NCBI GenBank assembly: GCA_046530735.1 | Contig: JBHEQV010000002.1 | Location: 124,001 to 188,000 of the forward strand | Length of the DNA: 64,000 nucleotides | Reading direction: 5' to 3' | Source: Arsenophonus sp046530735 | GTDB lineage: Bacteria > Pseudomonadota > Gammaproteobacteria > Enterobacterales > Enterobacteriaceae | Shown: positions 19,800 to 31,857 of the stretch, piece after piece | Layout of the letters: every line of letters starts with the position of its first letter | How positions within the stretch are numbered: position 1 is the stretch's first letter | Program-made: the position numbers and the translations under genes | Notes under the pieces: model-generated | Databases searched by the model: none | Seen by the model: the letters and a program-made list of their open reading frames with translations, nothing else | What the model was told of the DNA's origin: nothing

Positions 19800-20825
19800 A
19801 CTTTCCTCTGATTCTTCATAAATCTGTTCTCCATCCTTAAATTAAAGATTGTTTACCACCCAGAGTTACTGGTTAACTCCCTGAGATGTTTCCTTTTTTT
19901 TAAACAGACAGAAGCAAATTAAAATGCCATTGAAAGAGTTTTTTCAAACCATAGTAATTCGTGCATAGGATTCTTTAGCTATTATTATCGAAAAAATCAA
20001 TTCAATCGTCTTCATCGTTCTTAATTGATACAATTGCGATGACGGGAAGCCGAAGAATGCCAGGTATCTTTCTCTAAATTATTAATTGCTGAAGAATACA
20101 CTTTACTAAAAATCTTTCTTAATAAAAGATCAATGGCTTTATTAACGCAATCGGTGAGTATTTGATAGCCAGGACTCCAGCAGATCACTTTTACTTCGGT
20201 TACATATTTTAGGGATTGAAAGCAGGATATTAGCTATTTTGTATACTCAATAACATTGGTACTACATATCTGGAAATATCTTTGCTATTGCGTTTTAAAA
20301 ACTAATGGTGCATCTCTACAGTAGCAATTCTGTAGATTCAGTTAAATCACGCGCTCACGTGGTCATTCAGAAGTTCGGTCTAATTTGCTTCTAACATTCT
20401 ATAAGCATTTTCGACCGTAACTACTTTCTTATGTCCATGCGCAGTGATGTCAAGGTCATTGACCTTAAGCACTTTAATCTCAACATCGCCAACACTTGTT
20501 TATAGGTTCGCGATGACAAATAAACGTTATAGTCGACTTGATCGCCGACTATCTCAAGAAAGCGGCGCTCAGTATCATCTTATTTCAGCCATGGTATATT
20601 GAAGGCTCCAGCATATCAACATCGGTGCTATCAGATTTCTAGTAGTATTACGAATGTGTTCATAGAAGGGATTGCAATAATATTTTGTTTCGCGAATACC
20701 TTTAGGGTAAATTTTTTATGAGATATTATCTCTTTGTTATTGAAATGATCTATAAAATCAATCAGCAGGAGATCTCCGGAACTATCTCAAAAAACCAATC
20801 ACCATAAATGAACATAACTCAACGT
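19800..20825 (-). mobile_element. Decayed IS256-like element
   Basis: It has both IS256-like ends described for the copy at 1165-2520 (TTCTTCATAAATCTGTTCTC at 19815; AGTAGTATTACGAATGTGTT at 20640; ACCATAAATGAACATAACTC at 20805). The plus-strand segment AACATCGCCAACACTTGTTT at 20481 is the complement of the conserved transposase stretch around ISDIEIKVP. The element is shorter than full-length copies, so internal deletions are likely. Confidence 0.65.
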
Positions 20826-21180
20826 AATTACTAATTTAGGAAAGCAAGACACTAATTTTATAAAATTTTCTATTACTAATTTTTAAGATATTACGATAAT
20901 TATGAAGATAAATTTATTAACCTTTATAAGGGTTTACTGAATATAATTAAATATCACGATTAATGAGTAATAGTTACTTTGATTAATGTTTATTAAACTT
21001 GTATAAGTTTTTATTAGTTAGTGGCTAATAATGCTTTAGGTAACACTTGTTGATAACTTTTTACAACAGACATAAGATTTTTATCAGAAAATAGTTAGTT
21101 AAGGTTAATTTGACAATTATTTCTTAGAATTTTATTTTTTCTATTAATATTTTCCGTTATTTATTAGTTATGATTTTCTG
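20826..21180. other. AT-rich spacer, nothing recognised
   Basis: No gene, RNA or insertion-sequence similarity was recognised between the IS256-like and IS481-like remnants. Confidence 0.4.
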
Positions 21181-22020
21181 GAAGAAAACATGGAATTTTA
21201 AGTGATTCAGTTTTAACTCTGAATCAATCTTTTCTAGACCGCAATCGAGTTTTAATATCTAATATTAATTGAAGTAATTCTTCATTATACAGTTAACCAT
21301 ATCAATGCAGAGTGATCTGAAAGTTTTTGAGCAGAATTAAAATAATAGCTTTGCAGTCCATCTTCAATATGCTCATTAAATCGCTCGATTATATCATTTT
21401 CCTTTGAGAATACATTAACAGACTAAGTCGGTGTTTTATACTAATCTATGGACAGAAAGCAGTTGAATTCCTATTTTTCAGTGACTAAATATTTTTGCAG
21501 ACCAAAAGGCGATTTGTAATTTTTTTCGCCATTATCTGTAAGTACCAGATGGATAATCATGTATTATATTCGGTTAAGATCACGTAAAAATCGTTGAACA
21601 TTAGCGCGGTCTTAGCCTTCTAAATACGAAAAACCGATCGAGTAGAGCGATATCTATAATAGACCTACTACAAAAAGATAATGTAGTAAAATTTTGTTTG
21701 GTATTTGCAAAAAAGATTTATGTCTAAATGTAGATAAGTAGACTCCTAACTTTTAACGCTTTATGCTATAGCTTCATGCCTTCTTCCTTTGCTTCATTTC
21801 ACGAAAATCCCTCTTCTGGTCTTTGCAAACATCAATTCAGGGCAGATCGAGATAACGGTGTTAAGGAATTTGCATATGGGACTGCGACTTCCAGAAGGTC
21901 GGCGACCTAGAGAAACGTTTTTGCAAAAAAAAAAAACGACTAGACACTTCCTGAGCGGGCAATAGTTGTCTTGTCAGCAAACGATGGAAAATATGACTCT
22001 GATCATCAGCCTATATTAAG
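21180..22020 (-). mobile_element. Decayed IS481-like element
   Basis: Minus-strand translation gives NDIIERFNEHIEDGLQSYYF followed by WLYNEELLQ, the C-terminal pattern of IS481 family DDE transposases (ERFN...YNxxLPQ). A further fragment matches the IDRATRW-type central block. Frames shift repeatedly and there is no intact ORF. Confidence 0.65.
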
Positions 22021-23030
22021 AAAGATTAATGATAGAAATCCCTTATACTGTATAAAGGATTTTCCTTATAAAGGTTGATCTAGAAAAGCAAACAGTTATA
22101 CAGATCAGAGAGATTCTTTCCTCACTATATACCAAGATAAAGTTACATTTCATTCCTTAGTTAAGCTACAATCTGTCAGATGATGTTGATTAATGGATTG
22201 AAACAATTTATACTACTTTATCCTATCCATATTATCACATTGAACATTTTTTCCCGCTGGAGATATTCATTAGGATTATAGCGATATTGTTGCAAAATTC
22301 CTCAATTTCAGGAAAATATTTAACAATCTTATTGGAAGTCTACTGACGAAACTACATCACAAGGCTAAATGGTTTAGTTATCTGTGATGTATGTTAAATA
22401 GCTTAACTTTACGAGAATCAGAAAAACAAGAAGCATTCATTTGAAAACAAAGTCTAGATTACGTCACTGCTTATTATTTTAGTGAGGCAGGTAATTTAAA
22501 TGACTAAGTAGTATTATTGAAGTTCACGAAATTTTTTCTAAATCTTTCAAAGGAAAGATTTATATTCCACATAGAAAAGGTAGAATATACGGGAGAGAAT
22601 GAGATAAAAAGAAAGAACAAGTTACGGTCTTAATCGTTAGAGATCAACAGGGTAATATGAGTGATGAGATTCTTGAATAGTTTAATCTAGAGCATGTTAG
22701 CCGTTTTTTTTGAGATAATTATTAATAAGCAGTCCATCATTTTCTTAGATAAAGCTAAATGTTGAGAAACTGTTGCTAACGAACATAAAATTAGTTACCG
22801 TCGTCTAATAAAACGGACGACGATCAGATGGTTTTTCTTGTAAAGAGATTTATATTTAAAATATTAATAATTATATCAGCCCATTAAATTGGTACATCTG
22901 AGTAGACTATATGGCATAGGGTTTTTTTAGTTTACTGAATTATTTAACCGAAAAGATTGTTTGAAACTACAATAATTTAAATGCAGACGTAGCTACAAAT
23001 TGATATGCAAAAAAATAATAACCTTTGTTA
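22020..23030 (+). mobile_element. Decayed IS1595-like element, uninterrupted copy
   Basis: Plus-strand fragments in order: CMLNSLTLRES (about 22388), GINLKTVFRW-like (about 22430), then SFKGKIYIPHRKGRIYGRE and EQVTVLIVRDQQGNMSDEI (22540-22670). These match the transposases found with zinc-ribbon IS1595 elements. Ends near GATAGAAATCCC and AATAATAACCTTTG look like imperfect inverted repeats. Many stops. This copy is the reference for where other copies are interrupted. Confidence 0.65.
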
Positions 23031-24150
23031 ACATAATTAAATAATTATGGCATTATCAATATAACTAAACTGGGAAACTAATACGATTACCACTGATCAT
23101 ATTGCAAGCCTCGAAAGAGAAAATCGTCTTCAGTTCTCAACTTACCAACAATACAACAGTAATTTTTCTGCATGAAAAATTGGAGTTTTACCAATCACTT
23201 TCAAGTGGTTGGCCATTTCCCTGATCTTTAAAACCTTTCAAGGATAGATGTTACATTGCTAAATGCCAGATGCTATTCATTGCGATGGTTCACAGATTAT
23301 TTTTGCTATCCACGTTGTTTCAGCTAAGTTAACGTGGTTTCATACAGTTAAATATAGTGCCACGAATAGAGATGATAAAATTCTGGTTACTACATCAAAA
23401 ACCGTTAAAGCCGTTTTATGATTTTGACAATAAGTAAAAATTTATAGGATCAAATGCTGATACTACAGAAAAAGTTACCTTAAAATCAAAGTAACTAAGA
23501 AACTTTTAAATGTAGTAATAATATTTAGAAATATTGGAAAAGCTATAAAATATTTGCTACTTCTCATGCTGTTGATTTTAAAAATGATAGATTTTATTGG
23601 TTTATTCATGACTGAAATAAGAAGTTTACTTGTAAGGAATATGATATTAAAATAAATTATAAATTTAGTGCAAGCATCGCAAGTTTTTACTCGTACCTAT
23701 GCTTGATGGGTACAGAAAGATAGGCATACTACCTGATAATTTGGTGAGGTGGATAAAACAATATTTGCAAAGTTCTATTCAATATCTATTATCAGAAAAA
23801 CGCAGGTGGTTTGTGTCATCTCGAAGAGATATACCACCTATACATGGTGGGTAGGCTGTCTCCCACCACTTACGTTAAAACAGGAGAGAATTAATGCGGA
23901 ATCAATAAGTCTACTAAAGATAGATAATACAGGAATAATCATTGCTTTCCTTCAAGATTTCGTCAATTTGAACATCTTTACTTAAGAAGAGAAGAAAAAA
24001 CTTAGCACCTATAATTTAGAAGAAATATTTGATATAGCTAATTCTTTTGATATCTTTACCGTTCAGAATATCGACTAATTTAAAAAAGTATATTAAGAGT
24101 GGCATTATCTATTTCGCCGGATAGATGTTGTTGATTATTATCCAGATCAG
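23030..24150. other. Unidentified decayed sequence
   Basis: The plus frame from 23749 stays open for 78 codons (MDKTIFAKFYSISIIRKT...). After one stop it continues with LSTYNLEEIFDIANSFDIFT (24001-24060), which looks like former coding sequence. Near 23300 a plus frame gives AIHVVSAKLTWFHTVKY, faintly like ISAs1 transposases. I do not recognise either. Confidence 0.35.
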
Positions 24151-24640
24151 CTTAAGTAATCTCTCCATCTAGCTGGTTCGGATTTATCATAACGAAACGC
24201 GTATAACTAGATATAAATACGAGATAATCAGTATTGTGATGCCCAATATTCACTAAATATGATCTTAAGCGTCTTCATGCTATCGGAAACCCTTTCCTTC
24301 AACTATTTCCCATAATCCCACTGAATGCCAATTTTCATGAAGTGCAACTTGCCATTAAAAAAAAGATAAAGCCAAAACGTGCTAATATGTAAAATTGCTT
24401 CATCTAATGGCAATCGTTTTTTAGGCGGTATTGAGGTTTTAGGTATTTTAATATTTATTATCTGTTTGGGTTTAGTAACTGATTTTTTGGACTGCTGTTT
24501 TTCTACTGTTGGAAAGGATGAATTTTTTCCTATTTTTTAGCGTAATATTAGTCCAAACCTTTTTACGGTAAATAGGATTATTTGGCTACTTTCTTGTGAA
24601 AGGCTCTCCTTAAGACAATTTAGGTTAACTTTTTCGTTCT
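24150..24640 (-). pseudogene. Decayed FinO/ProQ-family RNA-binding protein
   Basis: The minus-strand frame begins near 24560 with a Lys-rich linker (KKSVTKPKQIINIKIPKTS), followed by the FinO/ProQ domain: LPLDEAILHISTFWLYLFF, NGKLHFMKIGIQWDYGK, a stop, LKERVSDSMKTLKI, and finally YAFRYDKSEPARW. The pattern LDEAI...FW..LF.NG...MKIGI and a terminal YDxxGxP-like element is that of plasmid or phage FinO-type RNA chaperones rather than chromosomal ProQ, which has the domain at the N-terminus. Three in-frame stops are present. It suggests a former plasmid or prophage segment, but no companion transfer genes were recognised. Confidence 0.55.
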
Positions 24641-24649
24641 GTTATTTTC

Positions 24650-25690
24650 AATCTTTAAGCAGGAGTTGCTTATTTTAGTATCAGTGAGACTAGTTAATAG
24701 TTTGACTATCTCTTTTCAACACCTTTCTCAAGAAATTAGTGCATTATTTTTATGGAAGGTTGTTTTTTTTAATTTTTCATTTTTGCATACTTTCTTGCCG
24801 TATACTTTGAACAATATCATAAATACTTTCTCATCTTATTTGATTGTTTTTCTATTTTGGTGATGAGGTGTATAGATTTTTCTGTATTGCCTCCTGAATA
24901 AGATAATTAAATATGGTGATAACCTAGCTATCGCTATAATTATTATATCCTAATTGTATTAACAATGCTATCTAGCAATTTGCTGACATGTCCCGTCTAT
25001 AAATGTATTTCTGTATCAACTCTAATAATGCCATTCGGTTGCACTGGATAATTTTATCGTTTTTTAGTGTTATTATATCGATAAGTTTAAACGGTTTTGC
25101 ATAAATATTCGGCTTACCACTTTTACTAAATAATCAAGCTAATCCGCTTTGTAAAAGTGAGAATTTTGTTCTCTGCAATAAAATAGAATAGGGAAAATCA
25201 GCAGCAATTTCTTTGCCCCTTTCTAAATGTTTCTGCATGCCTGAAATTCCATAACGCATAAAGTTTTTATGCTATAAGCTTATCATAGGTTAACTGATCT
25301 CTATAAAGAGGTTAGATATACTCTCCTGCTATTGTTCGGTATTCACTGAATAGAAAATATCACTCTAATAATTTCATCTTGTTATCGATAAATGAATTGA
25401 ATCCCATATTCAAGCTATCAAAGTTACACACTAACTTAATTTCATTAGAAGCGAAATATCAAAAAAAATTTTAGCCGTCTCTTTTTCAATAAAACTGCTT
25501 GAATACCATATTAATGATGTGGTGTTGAGATGAATTTTAGTCATCTTTGATTTAGCTCAGAGATATTTTCGTTTTAATAACTCAAGCTAAATAGATATTT
25601 TCTAGATTCTTCTAGCATCCATACAATTTATCTTTAGCTCTTTTTAGACTTAAAAACCATAGATGATTTCATCATTTGAAAATTGCAAGT
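24650..25690. other. Unidentified decayed sequence
   Basis: Minus-strand reading shows protein-like stretches (about 25170-25270: MQKHLERGKEIAADFPYS, then KFSLLQSGLA) broken by stops. No family recognised. It may belong with the adjoining FinO-like remnant. Confidence 0.35.
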
Positions 25691-26306
25691 ATTTCCTGTG
25701 TTGTTTGCTAGAAATCTTTTATGTTGTATGAAGAATTTTCGCTACAGCGGTTGCCATGAAAAAGTAAATAGTAATAATAGATCAAAAAAATATTTTTCAC
25801 TACATGCTAACATAAAGCTATTATATCTTATTACTTTGACTCGGCGAGAATCTATCAAATAATATCGATTCTTATATTAAAGAAATTTATTCTACTTTAT
25901 CCTATTCATACTGTTACAGTGAACATGTAACTGTTTTTGGAGATTAATTAGGGTTGCAGCGATATCATTGCAAAATGCCAGATTGCAGGAAAAAATTTGA
26001 TATTTTACTGAAATGTCCTCTGATAAAACTACATCATAAGGATAAATAGTTTAGTTATCTGAGATGCATCTTGAATAGCTTGACTTTAAGAGGTAAAAGA
26101 ATCCCGGCGAAACAAGCATGTATTCATTTTAAATAGCATTAAATGACATCACTGTTTCCTTATTTCAGCGGCGACAGTTAACATAAATGGCTAAGTGCTA
26201 TTCTTAAAATCGACGAAATTCTTCCATAAATTCTTTAAAGTAAAATGTTATATTCAACATGAAAGAGGGTAGAAAAAGTAGGATAGGAGGAGATAAAAGA
26301 AACGAA
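25690..26306 (+). mobile_element. IS1595-like element, 5' part only, cut by IS91-like insertion
   Basis: It is collinear with the first 600 bp of the copy at 22020, up to the segment AGGAGATAAAAGAAACGAAC, where similarity stops and IS91-like sequence begins. The 3' half of this copy was not found on the other side, where an IS481-like fragment lies instead. Confidence 0.6.
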
Positions 26307-28235
26307 CTAGTCAAACACTATGATGGAATCTGCCGCACAGATATGCAGCTTCTGGAATGTTCATAACCTTAGTATTCTCTTATACTCTACGATATAAGAA
26401 TTTCAGTAAATCTCCTAGAAAGCATAAACTAGGTAAATCAAGAAGACAATGCACCAACTCATGTATTGTATCGTCTATTTATCTGAAGAAATTTATAATT
26501 TCTTTATAGAAATTAATGATAATAGACCGATTGAATTTTTATGACACCTCAAGGAATTGATATGAAGCAATATCTCTAAATTTCTCTTGATCTCCATTTT
26601 TTTCGGCACGTAAGTATTATTCGCTTTTAGGTACGATTATCTGAGTTTTATAATTCAAGGCCAAGCTCATGACCCTGTATACAGCTTCATTAAGGGATAA
26701 TGAAGAAAGTATTCTTGTCGATTAATTCATCACCTATAGAAATTCAGAGATAATCTCCATCTTCTTTGCTATCTAGCACAAATACTAAAGATAACTAGGC
26801 TGATAAACCTGACGAATACAGACAGGATAATAATTTTATTTTTTAGCAAAATACCAGAGGATAATTTATCAAGACATATATCTCCAACTAAACTGCTTTT
26901 TACCATTAATGATTCCTGAAATAAATTTCTTAAATATATGATAAAAATATCAACTTGTGTATCATTTATCTGTAGAGCAAACGATTGCCCTGCAGTACTT
27001 GCGGTATTTCTATGCTTCTATTGAAGTTACTACAACCCTTTTCTGCAAAAGTTTTAAGTTAAAAGTCTGGAGTTAATATTGTTTTAAAAGTACCGAGCGC
27101 TATTAGCATAACAGGTTCATATTTTATTCAACTGCAACTGACAAACGTTACTTTTAGACTATGCAAAAATCTTATTTTGATCTTTTTAACAGTAATTACC
27201 CACAACTCAACGCTATGCTATTTTTATTTTCCATTCACATTTATCCATCAGTGGCACGCAAATAGGATATTGAAATTAGTATATTCTGTGTCTTTTAGAC
27301 TTATCTTCGACAACTCAATCAATATTTGTATCTTAATATTTCTGTTATTCTTGGAAATCTATATATTAAGCCATTATACAGCAATGCTCTGTTCTTCAAA
27401 AAAAAGCGATTAAAGAAATCTGGCGAGGTATTGTTATGCGGCTTCTGCCGTTACAACTATTACCTGATAAATTCTAGTATTTTTGGTCTTGGACATATAT
27501 TCGCTCCAAAAAAACAGTGGCAGGATCACCTGAAGGTACAAGTGCGGATGTTATTAGAAAAAATTAACTTGCTAAAAAGATAAAATGGGAGTGTCATAGC
27601 GTGAAATATCTCTAGCGCTATCTTAAATGCCCTGGTATTCACGTTAAAACTGCGGAATTACTAATGGGCATGGGGGACGATTGCGTATCATTATTCTATA
27701 ACCATACTGCTCAGCAGTATCAGTTAGTAGATCATAAAATAGGAAGAGATGATAAGACGCTATATTAGCCGTATTTCTACGGGTATTTTAAGATGTAGCG
27801 ATTAGTATAGTTTCTTATTGAATTCTTAATAAGGCACACTATTACTGAAGATGTAAAGAAGTTGGAGATAACGGTTCAAAAAGAAATTGGCTTCACTTTT
27901 CTGATGAAACGATTTCTGCGAACGTATCCATACGAATATTATTCTGTGTGACGCTATACTATTTTACTGATGATCTGTTTTGATAAACAGGTAACGGAAT
28001 TGTTGTCAAAAAGAATGTATAAAATTGAAAAAACAAGAGTTATTAATTTTAACTTAGGATTAATATCTCTAAAATTAATTTATTAGGTAAAAGAATACAC
28101 ACTCCAATAAAATTTTAACTTATAATAAATCCAGTAAATAGATTATTATCTTTTTTTAGCAAAAAGAATGTCTTTTGCCCTCTTCTTAAAGAGGGATTCA
28201 ATTTTCTAACCATCAAAAGATCTAAGTCGATCTTT
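26306..28235 (+). mobile_element. Decayed IS91-like element
   Basis: The 5' end starts directly after GAAC at 26304-26307. Transposase fragments in order: SYFDLFNSNYPQLNAMLF (about 27170), then YLRQLNQYLYLNISV (about 27300), KQWQDHLKVQVRMLL (about 27510), WECHSVKYL*RYLKCPGI (about 27590) and YFYGYFKM (about 27770). These follow IS91 family HUH transposases (GRQLNQHPHIHVSV, KYLGRYLKRPP, RHFKMVRYYG). Frameshifts and stops throughout. The tail near 28140-28230 recurs at 34190 and 60110. Confidence 0.65.
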
Positions 28236-28700
28236 AATGTTTTTACGTGAAATTTAATCTAGGATGTCGCATAATTATCTTCGGATACTTGCAGACAATC
28301 CCAAAGAATTTACAGAATGCCTTTTTGGTTTCTTAAAATGTTCAGCCTACGGAAAACATGAATTTGATTGTTTGTGTACAGAGCTTGGTATAAAGTATCA
28401 ACTTATCTTGCTGAAATATCCTTAAACGAATGGTATAGTCAATCTACTTAATAGGCATACAAAAGATATGGACTACAAAACTATTATTTTAATTCTAGTT
28501 AAGAGCTTGAAATCACTTTGTATCGATATGTTTGAATGTACAATCAGAAATTACCTTAATCAATATTGACTAGTAAAACTTTATTGCAGTCTATGAAATG
28601 GATTTAAAAGTTAAACCTGAATTATTCAAAAAACTATACTATCTTCCAGGAATGACAAAGAAGAAAATATAAACTTCAAGTTATACTTGAAGATAAATTA
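28235..28700 (+). mobile_element. IS481-like 3' half
   Basis: The plus frame gives ENMNLIVCVQSLV/ELGIKYQLILLKYP*TNG, then KTIILILVKSLKSLCIDMFE and PELFKKL-like sequence, matching the C-terminal half of IS481 transposases (CxELGIxHxLTxxYxPxTNGxxER). The 5' half is absent, so the element is truncated at the IS91-like junction. Positions 28700-28860 hold nothing recognised. Confidence 0.55.
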
Positions 28701-28861
28701 GCTCTCGTTATTAACTTTGCATTAATAATAGAATAGATGATATGTTTTTCTATTTGTGCCACTAAAAATAATATCTATATAGATTATAGGTATAGAAATG
28801 GTTTCAGGCTCTTAATATAAAAAATTTTCATTATTAAATCTATGTTCTAATTATCGTTGAT

Positions 28862-28886
28862 AACAATACTATTGAGCAGTATTGTT
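28862..28886. terminator. Perfect hairpin downstream of uvrA
   Basis: AACAATACT, loop ATTGAGC, AGTATTGTT: a 9 bp perfect stem 55 nt after the uvrA stop codon. Neither side carries a good T-run, so it may be a weak or factor-dependent terminator, or a 3'-end stabiliser. Confidence 0.4.
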
Positions 28887-28940
28887 CCTGGCTGTAGAAT
28901 CTAGAAAATTATTTAATTTTTATAGTAAAATTACTGCTGA

Positions 28941-31775
28941 TTAGTAACCACGTTTTAGGATCGGTTTTAAAAATTTAGCGGTATGTGATTCCTTACATTT
29001 AATTATTTGCTCGGGTGTACCGGAAAATAAGATTTCACCACCATCACTACCTCCTTCTGGACCCATATCAATAATCCAATCTGCTGTCTTAATTACATCT
29101 AAGTTATGTTCAATGATTACAATAGTATTTCCCTGATCACGAAGTTGATGTAATACATACAATAGTTGTTGAATATCAGAAAAATGCAAACCAGTAGTCG
29201 GTTCATCTAAAATATAGAGTGTTTGACCGGTACTACGTTTGGAAAGTTCACGAGATAATTTAACCCGTTGTGCTTCACCACCCGATAAGGTTGTTGCGGA
29301 CTGGCCTAAACGAATATAAGAAAGTCCAACGTCGATCAATGTTTGCAATTTACGTACTATCGCCGGGATAGCAGTAAAATATTTACATGCTTCTTCAATG
29401 GTCATTTCTAATACTTCGTGAATATTTTTATATTTATATATAATCTCTAACGTTTCACGATTATAGCGTTTTCCCTTACAGTGATCACAGGTAACATAGA
29501 CATCTGGTAGAAAATGCATTTCAACTTTAATTACGCCATCACCCTTACAGGCTTCGCAGCGACCACCTTTAACATTAAAGCTAAACCTTCCTGGTGTATA
29601 ACCCCGCGCACGAGATTCGGGTACACCGGCAAATAATTCCCGTACTGGAGTAAATACGCCAGTATAGGTGGCTGGATTAGAGCGTGGGGTTCTGCCGATC
29701 GGGCTTTGATTAATATCAATTACTTTATCGAAATACTGTAAGCCTTCGATATCCGTGTAAGGTGCGTGAGGGGCATTAGTAGCTTTATTTAATTGGTGTT
29801 GAGCTATCGGAAATAATGTATCATTAATTAGAGTTGATTTACCTGATCCTGAAACGCCGGTAATACAGGTAAATAAGCCAACAGGCAGCTCCAGTGTGAT
29901 ATTTTTAAGGTTGTTGCCTTGTGCACCAATCAGTTTTAGGCTTTTTTCTGTATTGATAGCTACTCGTTTAAGTGGGATGGCAATTTTACGTTCACCACTA
30001 AGGTATTTACCGGTTAATGAATCTGGATTACTAATAATATCGTTCAGGTTGCCTTGAGCAACAATGTGTCCTCCATGTATACCTGCTCCTGGACCGATAT
30101 CAATAATATGATCGGCGGCACGGATAGCATCTTCATCATGTTCAACCACTATAACAGTATTTCCTAAATTACGTAATTGTAGCAGAGTCTGTAACAGACG
30201 ATCATTATCTCGTTGGTGTAAACCAATTGACGGCTCGTCTAATATATACATGACACCAACTAAACCAGCACCGATTTGGCTTGCCATCCGAATGCGTTGC
30301 ACTTCGCCACCTGATAAAGTTTCAGCTGAGCGGGAAAGAGTCAAGTAATCTAATCCAACATTAATTAAGAATTTTAATCGATCATTAATCTCTTTCAGAA
30401 TTTTTTCCGTAATTTGTGCCCGTTGCCCGCTGAGACGCAATGTTTGAAAAAATTCCATCGCATGCCCGATACTAAAATCAGAGATTTCAGGTAGGCTAGT
30501 ATTCTCAATAAACACGTAATGGGCTTCTTGTCGTAAGCGGGTACCATGACAAGCAATGCATGGTCGATTATTAATATATTTTGCTAACTCCTCGCGCACT
30601 GCTATCGATTTAGTTTCTTTATAACGACGCTCCATATTATGGAGTACCCCTTCAAAAGTGTGGCACTTTACAGTAACATCTCCACGATCATTTTGATATT
30701 TAAATTCAATTGTTTCTTTGCCGGAGCCATATAATATCACTTGCTTAATTGCTGGCTTTAACGAACTAAATATGGCTTCAACGTCAAATTTATAGTGTTT
30801 AGCTAACGACTGTAGCATCTGAAAGTAATAAAAATTACGTCGATCCCAACCGCGTATTGCCCCGCAAGCTAAAGAAATTTCTTTATTTTGGATGACATTC
30901 TCTGGGTCAAAAAATTGTTGTACCCCGAGTCCATCACAGGAACTACAGGCACCTGCTGGATTATTAAAAGAAAATAGTCGCGGTTCTAACTCCCTCATGC
31001 TATAATCACAGATAGGGCAGGCAAAATTAGCAGAAAAAATTAATTCAGTAGACTTGCTCTCATCCATATCAGCGATAATCGCAGTACCTCCTGATAACTT
31101 AAGCGTGATTTCAAACGATTCCGCCAGCCGTTGCGCCAGATCAGCGCGAATTTTAAAACGATCAACCACCACTTCAATGGTATGCTTTTTATGTAGCTCT
31201 AATTTAGGTGGATCAGATAGATTACACACTTCACCATCAATTCTAGCGCGAATATAACCTTGGGCTGTCATATTATCCAATAGCTTAATATGTTCACCTT
31301 TACGTTCTTTAACTACCGGTGCCAGTAACATCAGTCGTTTACCTTTCGGTAATACTAGGACATTATCAACCATCTGGCTAATTGTTTGTGCTACTAACGG
31401 AATATTATGATCAGGACAGTGAGGTTCACCAACCCGGGCAAACAGTAAACGAAAATAATCATGGATTTCGGTAATAGTACCTACCGTTGAGCGTGGGTTG
31501 TGTGAATTGGATTTCTGCTCAATTGAAATTGCTGGTGATAGCCCTTCAATATGATCAACATCTGGTTTCTCCATTAAGGCTAAAAACTGTCTGGCATAAG
31601 CAGACAGTGACTCAACATAACGGCGCTGACCTTCTGCATATAGAGTATCAAATGCCAGGGAAGATTTTCCTGAACCAGATAACCCAGTAATAACAATTAA
31701 TTTATCACGAGGAATAATTAAATTGATATTTTTTAAATTGTGGGTGCGCGCACCTCTGACTTGAATGGTGTTCAT
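28941..31775 (-). CDS. uvrA: Excinuclease ABC subunit A
   Basis: Damage-recognition ATPase of nucleotide excision repair, working with UvrB and UvrC (not in the window). I choose ATG 31775, with AGGA 8 nt upstream and MNTIQVRGARTHNLKNINL matching the family start, giving 944 aa (940 in E. coli). A longer frame to 31832 adds 19 residues without similarity. Both ABC modules are complete: Walker A GLSGSGKSS and GVSGSGKST, signatures LSGGEVQR and LSGGEAQR, Walker B YILDEPSIGLHQRD and YILDEPTTGLHF. Zinc-binding Cys pairs are present (CPIC...CSSC; CEAC...CDHC). Divergent from ssb, as in E. coli, but now separated from it by nested insertions starting about 80 bp upstream. Confidence 0.97.
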   Translation of the reverse strand: MNTIQVRGARTHNLKNINLIIPRDKLIVITGLSGSGKSSLAFDTLYAEGQRRYVESLSAYARQFLALMEKPDVDHIEGLSPAISIEQKSNSHNPRSTVGTITEIHDYFRLLFARVGEPHCPDHNIPLVAQTISQMVDNVLVLPKGKRLMLLAPVVKERKGEHIKLLDNMTAQGYIRARIDGEVCNLSDPPKLELHKKHTIEVVVDRFKIRADLAQRLAESFEITLKLSGGTAIIADMDESKSTELIFSANFACPICDYSMRELEPRLFSFNNPAGACSSCDGLGVQQFFDPENVIQNKEISLACGAIRGWDRRNFYYFQMLQSLAKHYKFDVEAIFSSLKPAIKQVILYGSGKETIEFKYQNDRGDVTVKCHTFEGVLHNMERRYKETKSIAVREELAKYINNRPCIACHGTRLRQEAHYVFIENTSLPEISDFSIGHAMEFFQTLRLSGQRAQITEKILKEINDRLKFLINVGLDYLTLSRSAETLSGGEVQRIRMASQIGAGLVGVMYILDEPSIGLHQRDNDRLLQTLLQLRNLGNTVIVVEHDEDAIRAADHIIDIGPGAGIHGGHIVAQGNLNDIISNPDSLTGKYLSGERKIAIPLKRVAINTEKSLKLIGAQGNNLKNITLELPVGLFTCITGVSGSGKSTLINDTLFPIAQHQLNKATNAPHAPYTDIEGLQYFDKVIDINQSPIGRTPRSNPATYTGVFTPVRELFAGVPESRARGYTPGRFSFNVKGGRCEACKGDGVIKVEMHFLPDVYVTCDHCKGKRYNRETLEIIYKYKNIHEVLEMTIEEACKYFTAIPAIVRKLQTLIDVGLSYIRLGQSATTLSGGEAQRVKLSRELSKRSTGQTLYILDEPTTGLHFSDIQQLLYVLHQLRDQGNTIVIIEHNLDVIKTADWIIDMGPEGGSDGGEILFSGTPEQIIKCKESHTAKFLKPILKRGY

Positions 31776-31857
31776 ATACCACATCCTGGATAAGAACATA
31801 TTAAAACAATAAATGAAACGTTTTATTATCACACAATTTTTGTTAAATAAATATGGA

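Noticed and set aside
23250..23700. Possible ISAs1-like transposase (AIHVVSAKL block)
   Set aside because: Only one short block is similar; the catalytic and C-terminal blocks of ISAs1 transposases could not be found, so it is left as unidentified sequence.
27177..27583. Two overlapping open frames of 78 and 85 codons
   Set aside because: Both are frameshifted pieces of one IS91-like transposase.
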